From contig JAZAHA010000034.1 in the NCBI GenBank assembly GCA_036231565.1, positions 39,109-103,108 of the forward strand: a DNA stretch of 64,000 nucleotides, read 5' to 3'. The position numbers and the translations under genes were made by a program. The notes beneath the pieces are model-generated. The model saw nothing but the letters and a program-made list of their open reading frames with translations, did not search any database and was not told where the DNA came from. This DNA comes from Maricaulis sp036231565. Lineage in GTDB: Bacteria > Pseudomonadota > Alphaproteobacteria > Caulobacterales > Maricaulaceae. Positions 19,530 to 26,462 of this stretch are shown in pieces. The number at the start of each line of letters is the position of its first letter. Positions within the stretch are counted from its first letter, which is position 1.

Positions 19530-19634
19530 GATTTCCGAACGAAGTCATGAAATTGGCGCGCCATTCGACAATCGTCGAATTCAACCGCTGTGCGCGCGGG
19601 TCTAAGCATCCCCCGCCTAACGAAGGGGGTCATC

Positions 19635-22600
19635 ATGACACGCACGCCTCAAGCCCGGACCACCATGCAGCCGCTCGTCCGGTCGCTCCGCACCGCCCTG
19701 CTGGCCACCAGTGCCGGCCTCGCGCTGGCCAGCCCGGCCTTTGCAAACGACGGCGATGTGCCCGTCGACAGCGGTCCGGTCGTCCGCGGTACGCTGCCCG
19801 AGGGCGGCCAGATCGTCTATTCTACCTGGCGCGAAGGCCGGGGCATCTGGCGTGAGTACTACTGGGTCGTGCCCGAAGGCGGCGGCGATGCGCATGGGGC
19901 CTGCCTGTCCCAGTCCTACGCCACCTTCATGTCCGACACGCCGCAGGCCTATGGCAGCATGCGCAACGAACCCCTGAGCTTTTGCAACCGCAATGAATAC
20001 GGCACCTACACGCCCGGCCGCGCGCCCTGGGACCGTGCCAACCGCACGGCAGCCATCGAGGAACAGGGCGATAACCGCCGCATGCTCGACGGCCGCGACA
20101 GTGGCGGCGGCATAGACCTCGCCTGCCTGCTGCCCTGGAACTTCCACCGCTGCAATTCCGATGGCCGCCTGACCAACAGCAACAGCGGGGCCGTCCTGAC
20201 GGCGCGCAACGGTACGGCCTCCAGCCGTCTTGCCGAGCTGGGCGGCTTCACGCGCAACGCCGATATCGGCGCGCCAAGCATCGTTGCCGGTCCGGACACC
20301 TCGATCGACGGCATTGTCGATACCGAGAACCAGTTTTCCAATGTTGTCTTCATCAAGGTCAACACGACCAGTGGCCAGTTCGTGTGTACCGGCACGCTGA
20401 TCAACCGCCGCCAGATCCTCACCGCCGCCCACTGTTTCGAGGGTATGGATGTGACCGATGTGGAGGTCTCCTTTGACCCGATGGGCGAAGGCCTGAACTT
20501 CGGGGCGATGGGCGTTACCATGCACAGCGCCTACGATCCGGATACGCTGATCAACGACATCGCCATTGTCACCCTGGCGACAAGCTCTCTGGTCGCCGAC
20601 CCGGTGGAACTTGACGATGGCGGCAATATCACCATCGGCAGCGAAGTGATCCTGGCCGGCTACGGTTCCTACGGTGTCGGCGAGATCGGCCAGATGGGCC
20701 TGGACGGAAGACGGCGCTACGGCGTCAACACGCTCGACGGCTATGGCACCCATGCCAGCTTCTTTGACGTGACCGGTCTTCCGCCGATCATCGATCCGGT
20801 GGCCTCCAACCTGCCCTTCCTGTTCATCGATTTCGACGGGCCTGGCGATTTCTACAACATTATCGGCAATGCCGGCATTCCCGGCGAAGTCCAGGCCGCC
20901 CAGGGCGATAGCGGCGGCCCGATGTTCGTCCAGGGCCCCAACGGTCTGATCCAGATCGGCATCGTATCCCATGGATACAACCCGTTCGGCCCGATCGCAG
21001 GGTATGGCGACTGGACGGCCTATGTTCCGGTCGCGGACTATTACGACTGGATCGACGGGCTGGATCCGTTCATCGAACAACACGCGCTCGCCGGGGATGG
21101 TTTCTGGCACGACGCGGCACACTGGGCCGACGGCGATATTCCCGAAAACGACCGGCCCGATCCCGGCGTCACCGTGGTGACCGACCAGTACGTGGTTCCG
21201 GAAATCTACGAGGTCTTCCTTGACGCGCCGGGCCGCACGACGGTCGTGCAGGATGAATATGTCGACTCCGTCTATGTGTTCGAGGGGGCAGAACTTCTCA
21301 TTGCCGAAGGTGGTGAGCTGGCGCTCGATACCGGTATCGGCATGACCGGCGGCGTGATCCGCATCGAGGGCGATGTCGTCGGCCAGGCCCTGGAAATTCA
21401 CGGCGGCCTGCTCGATATCGCCGAGACCGGGACCTATTTCGACTTCTCGCCCTATTATTCCGGCGGCATGAACTTCACCGACGGCGCGGTCCGCGTGGCC
21501 GGCGAACTGGCCACGGACTGGCTGCACCAGACCGGCGGCAGCCTGTGGGTCACGGAAACCGGCCTGTTCTTCGACTATGCCGGCACGCTGATCGAGGACG
21601 GCGGGGTGATGATCGAGGGCGTGTTCGACAGCGCCTCCTTCTACCAGTTCGGCGGTTTTACCACCGTCACGGAAACCGGCCTGCTCTACGATGCCAGCGG
21701 CGAGACGCTGATCGTCGACACCGAGTTCAACGTCTCCGGCGTCCTCGACACGCTGGAACTCGTCCTCGTCGATAGTGTGCTGATGGGCGATGGCGACATC
21801 TACGCGCCCTTCGGCACCTACCAGTTCGGCGGCCTGATCGCACCCGGCTACAATGCCGGCAACGAGACCGCCGGGCATGTGCTGACCCTTCACGGGGATT
21901 ATCTGGGCGACGACGTCCGGGTCCTGGTAACTGCCGATGCGAATGGCACCGATCTCCTCCATGTTGCCGGCACGGCGGACATGTCCGGCACGATCGATAT
22001 CGTGTTGCGTGGCGACTATCTGCCCGGCCGCAATTCCCGCCTCACCTTCCTGCAGGCCGATGGCGGTGTCTCTGCAGCCGATTTCACCCTCGCCAACACC
22101 CAGCTGACACCCGTCCTTTCGCTGTCGACGGGTCAGACCGCGACGACAGCCTACGTCCAGGTCGATGCCCGCGCCTATGCGGAATTCGCCCAGACCGACC
22201 AGCAGCGCTCGCTCGCCACGGCGCTCGACGCGGCGGCGGACGACAGCGTGCCGTCCGGCGATTTCGCCGATCTCGTCAACACGCTGGACTACATGCCCAG
22301 CGAGGACGCGCTGCGCACCGCGCTGCAGACCGCCAATCCGGGCGACACTTTCGCCATGGACCGGATGGGTGAAGGCCTGTCACGCGCCATGGGCGATGTC
22401 ATCGCCGGGCGCATGGCGCTGTTCGCCGAAGGCCGGCATGGCGGCGGAATGGACATGGCCGGCACGGGCGGCAGCGCCATCCAGCTGGCCTCGTCCAATG
22501 CCGGCAGCATCGAGGTGCTCTCGGCCCTGCAGGCGGCCACCCGGGCGGCAAGTTCCGGCCAGATGGACCGGATCAATGACCGCACCGGCGTTTACTTCTC

Positions 22601-23387
22601 CGTCGAGGGCAGCTGGGGCGAGACCGACCTGCCTAACGGCACCACGGATCTGGAAAGCCACCACATCGTCGCCGGGGTCGATTTCGAACCGGCCGAGAAC
22701 TGGCTGATCGGCGCCAATGCCGGCTTCTCGGACTATTCCGCCCACAGCGCGACAACCCATGTCCAGGGCGAGTCCGTATCCCTTGCCGCCTATGCCGGTT
22801 ATGCGGGATCGTGGCTCTATGGCAGCGCCTATATCGGTGCCAGCCGGCTCGACTACGACCTCACCCGTTCGATCCTGCTGGGCGCGGCCGAGATGCGGGC
22901 GATCGCCTCGACGGACGCGAACCAGTTCGATGCCGGCTTCGATATCGGCGCTGACCTGATCGACGGAGCTGCCGTTTTCGGTCCGGTCCTGCGCCTGCGT
23001 CACGGCAATACCGATATCGACGGCTACAGCGAGACCGGTGCGGGCGTGTTCAACGCCACGCTGGCGGCGCGTGAAAACGACCGGACCCTGCTGGGCGCCG
23101 GTGCCCGCTTCACCAGCGGCGGCAAGACCCGCCTCTTCGGCCAGCTGACCTGGGAACAGGACCTCTCCGAAGGCGATGGCCAGACGAGCGCGAGCCTGTC
23201 CGGAGCGCCTTCGGCCAGCTTCGCGGTACTGGACGGCCATCATGATGACGGCTTCGCCTCGCTGGCACTCGGCGTCGATATCGACGCCTCGGACCGGGTC
23301 TCCTTCTCGGCTCGCGCGCGCAGCGATTTCGGCCGCGACACGGATGAGGACACAGCCCTCAGCCTGGCGATCAACTGGCGTTTCTGA
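19635..23387 (+). CDS. Type V autotransporter with trypsin-like serine protease domain
   Basis: A 1250-residue outer-membrane protein. The signal peptide ends around residue 37 (SPAFA). A 190-residue N-terminal region with several cysteines precedes a chymotrypsin-fold protease. Its triad is complete: His in LTAAHCF (about 267), Asp in NDIAIVTLA (about 308) and Ser in QGDSGGPMF (about 425). Residues from about 500 to 800 are a beta-helical stalk with repeating units (AETGTYFDFS, TETGLFFDYAG, TETGLLYDASG). The last 260 residues form an autotransporter beta-barrel ending in W-R-F, typical of BAM substrates. AAGGGGG precedes ATG 19635, and a strong terminator follows. Likely surface-exposed or released protease. 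Protease type is clear, target unknown. Confidence 0.9.
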   Translation: MTRTPQARTTMQPLVRSLRTALLATSAGLALASPAFANDGDVPVDSGPVVRGTLPEGGQIVYSTWREGRGIWREYYWVVPEGGGDAHGACLSQSYATFMSDTPQAYGSMRNEPLSFCNRNEYGTYTPGRAPWDRANRTAAIEEQGDNRRMLDGRDSGGGIDLACLLPWNFHRCNSDGRLTNSNSGAVLTARNGTASSRLAELGGFTRNADIGAPSIVAGPDTSIDGIVDTENQFSNVVFIKVNTTSGQFVCTGTLINRRQILTAAHCFEGMDVTDVEVSFDPMGEGLNFGAMGVTMHSAYDPDTLINDIAIVTLATSSLVADPVELDDGGNITIGSEVILAGYGSYGVGEIGQMGLDGRRRYGVNTLDGYGTHASFFDVTGLPPIIDPVASNLPFLFIDFDGPGDFYNIIGNAGIPGEVQAAQGDSGGPMFVQGPNGLIQIGIVSHGYNPFGPIAGYGDWTAYVPVADYYDWIDGLDPFIEQHALAGDGFWHDAAHWADGDIPENDRPDPGVTVVTDQYVVPEIYEVFLDAPGRTTVVQDEYVDSVYVFEGAELLIAEGGELALDTGIGMTGGVIRIEGDVVGQALEIHGGLLDIAETGTYFDFSPYYSGGMNFTDGAVRVAGELATDWLHQTGGSLWVTETGLFFDYAGTLIEDGGVMIEGVFDSASFYQFGGFTTVTETGLLYDASGETLIVDTEFNVSGVLDTLELVLVDSVLMGDGDIYAPFGTYQFGGLIAPGYNAGNETAGHVLTLHGDYLGDDVRVLVTADANGTDLLHVAGTADMSGTIDIVLRGDYLPGRNSRLTFLQADGGVSAADFTLANTQLTPVLSLSTGQTATTAYVQVDARAYAEFAQTDQQRSLATALDAAADDSVPSGDFADLVNTLDYMPSEDALRTALQTANPGDTFAMDRMGEGLSRAMGDVIAGRMALFAEGRHGGGMDMAGTGGSAIQLASSNAGSIEVLSALQAATRAASSGQMDRINDRTGVYFSVEGSWGETDLPNGTTDLESHHIVAGVDFEPAENWLIGANAGFSDYSAHSATTHVQGESVSLAAYAGYAGSWLYGSAYIGASRLDYDLTRSILLGAAEMRAIASTDANQFDAGFDIGADLIDGAAVFGPVLRLRHGNTDIDGYSETGAGVFNATLAARENDRTLLGAGARFTSGGKTRLFGQLTWEQDLSEGDGQTSASLSGAPSASFAVLDGHHDDGFASLALGVDIDASDRVSFSARARSDFGRDTDEDTALSLAINWRF

Positions 23388-23412
23388 CCGCGACGCCCTC
23401 GCGGACGGATGG

Positions 23413-23445
23413 AGCACGGTCCGGCACTGCCGGGCCGTGCTTTTT
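23413..23445 (+). terminator. Rho-independent terminator after the autotransporter
   Basis: Arms AGCACGGTCCGGCA and TGCCGGGCCGTGCT pair over 14 positions with one G-T, and five T follow. It starts 25 bases after the autotransporter stop. Confidence 0.88.
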
Positions 23446-23552
23446 CGTGGGCAGCGGGATTATCGCCCGGGACGCGGGACATTTGTTCCGATTATCCCCC
23501 TAATCGGCGCGCACGGCTCTGCCTATATCGGCGCCACGAACAGGAGGGCGCC

Positions 23553-23705
23553 ATGCGCTGGACGGGACTCGTCTTGTCACTTGCCATTCTCGGGCTGACG
23601 GTCAGCCTGCTTTTTGCCACGGGGTTCAACTCGTCCGGGCACCTGACCGTGCGGTCGGCGCCGGAAATGCAGGAAACACCCCTGGTGAAACCGGTTATGA
23701 GCTGA
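23553..23705 (+). CDS. Small membrane or secreted peptide, unknown
   Basis: A 50-residue protein with one N-terminal hydrophobic helix (LVLSLAILGLTVSLLFATGF) and a polar tail. AGGAGGG lies ideally before the ATG at 23553, which is the main support. It ends 16 bases before the acetyltransferase-like gene and is probably in the same operon. No family recognised. Confidence 0.55.
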   Translation: MRWTGLVLSLAILGLTVSLLFATGFNSSGHLTVRSAPEMQETPLVKPVMS

Positions 23706-23721
23706 CACGGGAGACGTGCGG

Positions 23722-24024
23722 ATGGATATCGACATCACGCTTGAGGAAAACGGTACCAAGGGCCGCTATGTCGCGCATATTGCCGGACAGGCGGACACGG
23801 GCGAGATGACCTTCAGCCGCATCAGCCCGACGCGGGTCATCGTCGATCATACCGGCGTGCCGGACAGTCTGAAGGGCATGGGTGTCGGCTCGGCGCTCGC
23901 CCGCCATATCGTCGCGCAAGCGCGCGAAAAGGGCTTCACCATCGTACCGCTCTGCCCCTTCCTGAAAGCCCAGGCCGAACGCCATCCCGACTGGGACGAC
24001 GTGATCGAGGGCATGAAGCGCTAA
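23722..24024 (+). CDS. YjdJ-type small GNAT N-acetyltransferase
   Basis: A 100-residue protein of the minimal GCN5-like fold. It shows the beta strands MTFSRISPTRVIVDHTGVPD, then LKGMGVGSALARHIVAQARE, which holds the acetyl-CoA pyrophosphate loop (G-x-G-x-[GA]), and VPLCPFLKAQAERHPDW. This pattern matches the YjdJ/YidJ group (uncharacterised, often under 100 residues). The ATG at 23722 has GGGAG eight bases upstream; a GTG six bases earlier is too close. Substrate unknown. Confidence 0.82.
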   Translation: MDIDITLEENGTKGRYVAHIAGQADTGEMTFSRISPTRVIVDHTGVPDSLKGMGVGSALARHIVAQAREKGFTIVPLCPFLKAQAERHPDWDDVIEGMKR

Positions 24025-24039
24025 TTGATCCTTTGCCCC

Positions 24040-24158
24040 CCCTCTCCCTTGGGAGAGGGTCGAGGGAGAGGGGGAAGACACCGTCTTTCGCCGTTCAATC
24101 CCTGAACGGGATTTCCCCTCATCCGCCCTCCGGGCACCTTCTCTCTGGGGAGAAGGTG
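24040..24158. repeat. Intergenic palindromic repeat cluster
   Basis: The gap between the acetyltransferase and the PiuC gene holds CCCTCTCCC/GGGAGAGGG (24040-24059), a small GTTCA/TGAAC hairpin, and CACCTTCTC/GAGAAGGTG (24135-24158) next to GCCCTCCGGGC. Read on the minus strand, the last unit has the layout hairpin, then TGCCCGGAGGGCGGATGAG, as at 63944-63982. A dispersed REP-like family is likely. The first hairpin might also stop transcription of 23722-24024, although no T-run is present. Confidence 0.6.
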
Positions 24159-24177
24159 GTCGCGAAGCGCCCCGCCC

Positions 24178-24837
24178 CTAATCCTCCGCCCACTGGCGCA
24201 GGAGGTTGGCCTTGCTTTTCAGCAGGAGGTCGAGCTCGGCAGTCTTGCCGTCGCGTTCGAACAGGGCGCGGCAGGCGCGGTCGAGATCGAACAGGATTTC
24301 GCGCTGGTCGGGACGGCGCACCAGGCTGCGCACCCAGCCGACCACCGCGATCCGCTCGCCGCTGGTCACCGGCGCTACCCGGTGCAGCGCCGCGGTCGGG
24401 TAGACCACCACCTCGCCCGGCGCCAGCTTGATCTCGGTCTCGCCGTCGACGCTTTCCATCACCAGCTCGCCGCCTTCATAGCTGTCCGGCTCGGACAGGA
24501 AGAGCGTGAAGGAGAGATCGGCGCGGCGCCCGCCCATCAGGGCATCGTCGACATGCAGCCCGTATTCCATGCCCTGAGTGTAGCGGGAGACCAGCATGCG
24601 CGTGATCGATTTGGGTTGCGCGAAGGAGACGAAAAGCGGGTGTGCCATCAGCGCCTTGCGCACCAGATTGCGGATCGTGTCGATGCGTGGGCCGGCCTCG
24701 ACCTGCTCATTGCGCTTCACTTCCCGCGCCGCCCAGCCGGCCGTCTTGCGGCCATCGGCGTAGTCGCTTTCACCCGCCAGCTGCCGGAGTTGATCCACAG
24801 TCTCGGGGGCACACACATTTTGCAGACACAAGAGCAT
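24178..24837 (-). CDS. piuC: PKHD-type 2-oxoglutarate/Fe(II) hydroxylase (PiuC/YbiX)
   Basis: A 219-residue oxygenase. Iron ligands fit H95 and D97 (GLHVDDALM) and H152 (ALHRVAPV), and the 2-oxoglutarate anchor R162 follows (ERIAVVGWVRS). The C-terminal RPDQREILFDLD and final helix are typical of YbiX/PiuC. This family is usually iron-regulated and often sits beside siderophore receptors; its substrate is not known. Here the divergent neighbour is a lipoprotein of unknown function, and a Fur-like palindrome lies just upstream of the start. Start ATG 24837 lacks a strong ribosome site. Confidence 0.92.
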   Translation of the reverse strand: MLLCLQNVCAPETVDQLRQLAGESDYADGRKTAGWAAREVKRNEQVEAGPRIDTIRNLVRKALMAHPLFVSFAQPKSITRMLVSRYTQGMEYGLHVDDALMGGRRADLSFTLFLSEPDSYEGGELVMESVDGETEIKLAPGEVVVYPTAALHRVAPVTSGERIAVVGWVRSLVRRPDQREILFDLDRACRALFERDGKTAELDLLLKSKANLLRQWAED

Positions 24838-24846
24838 GAAAATACC

Positions 24847-24861
24847 TGCGACTAATTGTCA
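24847..24861. promoter_or_regulatory. Possible Fur-type box upstream of piuC
   Basis: TGCGACTAATTGTCA, read on the minus strand as TGACAATTAGTCGCA, matches the 7-1-7 Fur consensus (TGATAATNATTATCA) at 10 of 14 positions by my count. It lies ten bases upstream of the piuC start and 75 bases from the divergent lipoprotein gene, so it could control both. Match is imperfect. Confidence 0.4.
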
Positions 24862-24935
24862 TTTGCCAGAAATGGGTTTAGGCGGTCTATCAGGGCCGGG
24901 CAAGACGTCCCGACAACAAGGCAAGGGGAATGCTT

Positions 24936-25838
24936 ATGGGTATCAAGCGCCGTACGCGAATCTGGACCACGGTCGGCACTGCCGCCCTGCTGGGCGGCCT
25001 GGCCGGGTGTAGCGAGCCCGCCAGCGAGACGCCAGCGGACGAAGTGCCGCAGAGCCAGGCGGAACAGCACGACACCGCCGGCACGACAGATCACGCCGCT
25101 CAGCCGGCCGCGCCTGCCGGTGGCTGGTCGGAAGGCGAAGGTGAAGGTGAAGGCGAAGGCGGTTCCGGCGGCGGCGAGTTCGGCATTGACCCGGTCGCGG
25201 CGGAAAACGACCCGGTCGTCTACATGATCGCGCTTGAAGTGATGCGGGCGCATTACCTGGCCGGCATCGACGCCTATCGGGCGGGCGACCGTACGGCAGG
25301 CGCAGAAATGTTCGCCCACCCGATCAACGAGATCTATATCGATTTTGAACCCGTTCTCGAGACTCTCGGCGCGCCGCTGTTCGGCGACACGATGACCGAT
25401 GCTTCGGTGGCTCCCTATTCCGGCGCCGGCGAAGACGAGGTCGTTGCGCGTGTTGATGATGTGCTGGTCGCCATCGACAATGCGGCCGAGTTTGCGCCGC
25501 AGGGCGACGCCTCCGGAGCAGAAGTGCACGCGCGTGTCCTGGCGGACCTGCTCGAGCGCGGGGCTTTGCAATACCGCGTCGTCGCCAGCGATGCTGCAGC
25601 CGGCGAGGCCTATCTGGACGGGTATGGTTTCGCCAAGGCCGCCGACCGCTACGCGGCAAACCACATGGACGTGATCGCCGCCGCCAATCCGGCACTGGCG
25701 GGGGCCTTCACCGGCCTTGTCGGCCAGCTCAACGCGGCCTTCCCGACAGCGCTGCGCCCGGAAACGCTCTCGGGTGATGCCGATGCGCTGGTGAACGCTG
25801 TGACGGCTGCACAAGAGATGGTTAACACCCTGCCCTGA
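24936..25838 (+). CDS. Lipoprotein with helical domain, unknown function
   Basis: A 300-residue lipoprotein: lipobox LAGC (Cys25), then an acidic, low-complexity linker (Glu/Gln/Thr/Ala, and GEGEGEGEGG near residues 70-80), then an alpha-helical domain of about 210 residues. Conserved-looking stretches are EVMRAHYLAGIDAYRAGD and MFAHPINEIYIDFEP; the H..E pattern recalls helical metal-binding lipoproteins, but the imelysin GxHxxE signature is not present. ATG 24936 is chosen over 24930 since AAGGGG is then seven bases away. It is divergent from piuC, sharing a possible Fur box, so a role in metal handling is plausible but not shown. Confidence 0.7.
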   Translation: MGIKRRTRIWTTVGTAALLGGLAGCSEPASETPADEVPQSQAEQHDTAGTTDHAAQPAAPAGGWSEGEGEGEGEGGSGGGEFGIDPVAAENDPVVYMIALEVMRAHYLAGIDAYRAGDRTAGAEMFAHPINEIYIDFEPVLETLGAPLFGDTMTDASVAPYSGAGEDEVVARVDDVLVAIDNAAEFAPQGDASGAEVHARVLADLLERGALQYRVVASDAAAGEAYLDGYGFAKAADRYAANHMDVIAAANPALAGAFTGLVGQLNAAFPTALRPETLSGDADALVNAVTAAQEMVNTLP

Positions 25839-25855
25839 TTGAACATATCTTGAGA

Positions 25856-25873
25856 GCGTGATCCAGATCACGC
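25856..25873. promoter_or_regulatory. Palindrome resembling a CRP/FNR-family operator
   Basis: GCGTGATCCAGATCACGC has eight-base perfect arms around CA. The core GTGA-N6-TCAC is that of CRP-like sites. It starts 17 bases after the lipoprotein stop and lies before a terminator, an unusual place for an operator. It could instead act on RNA or on another transcript. The function is not established. Confidence 0.35.
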
Positions 25874-25878
25874 CCAAA

Positions 25879-25894
25879 CGGTGCCGCGGCACCG
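25879..25894. repeat. Perfect 16-base palindrome
   Basis: CGGTGCCGCGGCACCG is fully self-complementary, with no loop. It lies between the palindrome at 25856 and the terminator at 25913. As DNA it could be a protein site; as RNA it needs a partner molecule. Confidence 0.5.
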
Positions 25895-25912
25895 TAGATT
25901 GCGAATCAAGCG

Positions 25913-25944
25913 AAAGGCCCGGCAGCCACGCTGCCGGGCCTTTT
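25913..25944 (+). terminator. Rho-independent terminator after the lipoprotein gene
   Basis: A perfect 13-bp stem (25913-25925 with 25931-25943), loop CCACG, and a TTTT end. It separates the lipoprotein gene from the sensor pair starting at 26067. Confidence 0.9.
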
Positions 25945-26066
25945 GCTGCATCCGGCCACACCCTTTCGGGGCATTCATTTAATATTCGCCGCGCAAGTTG
26001 CGGAAGTGGAACATAATTCCGCACGTTGGCGTTCCACATGCCAGCATATGTGGGGGCTGAACAATC

Positions 26067-26462
26067 ATGGACTATTTCGACGTCAACAACTTCATGCCGC
26101 ATGGCATGTGCTTCCTGTGGCGGCCGGAACTGGTCGGCATGCACGTGATTGCCGACCTGGCGATTGCACTCGCCTATTTCTCCATTCCGGTCGTCATCGT
26201 CCTGTTCCTCCGGCGGCTGAACCGGCCCATTCCCTTCCGCTGGGCCTTCGTGATGTTCGGAATTTTCATCCTGTTCTGCGGCATCAACCACCTCATGAAC
26301 ATCGTCGTTCTCTGGCATCCGCTCTACTATATCGAAGGCGCCCTGAAACTGCTGACAGCGGCAGCCTCGGTCGCCACGGCTGTGCTGATGCTGCCGCTGT
26401 TGCCGGTCCTGCTCGACCGCTTCACCCGCCTGGCCGCGGAGGACGATACGGACAGCGCATGA
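26067..26462 (+). CDS. Free-standing ethylene-receptor-like membrane domain
   Basis: A 131-residue protein consisting of about three to four membrane helices and no output domain. It matches the ethylene-binding domain of plant ETR1 and bacterial homologues. IADLAIALAYFSIPV corresponds to ETR1 helix 1, and FGIFILFCGINHLMN to helix 2. All the key residues can be aligned: D30, Y37, I40 and P41 in helix 1 (ETR1 D25, Y32, I35, P36), and I68, C71 and H75 in helix 2 (ETR1 I62, C65, H69). C71 and H75 would be the copper(I) ligands needed for ethylene binding. It also has PHGMCFLWRPELVG at the front, typical of bacterial members. The stop overlaps the kinase start (ATGA), so the kinase is the likely partner. 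Normally the domain is fused to the kinase; here it is not. Ethylene binding is inferred, not shown. Confidence 0.85.
   Translation: MDYFDVNNFMPHGMCFLWRPELVGMHVIADLAIALAYFSIPVVIVLFLRRLNRPIPFRWAFVMFGIFILFCGINHLMNIVVLWHPLYYIEGALKLLTAAASVATAVLMLPLLPVLLDRFTRLAAEDDTDSA

Noticed and set aside
19617..21962. A 781-codon minus-strand frame over the autotransporter
   Set aside because: Antisense shadow of a gene with clear protease and barrel motifs.
25120..25170. GEGEGEGEGG codon run as a microsatellite
   Set aside because: It is in frame and fits a flexible lipoprotein linker; there is no sign of phase variation.
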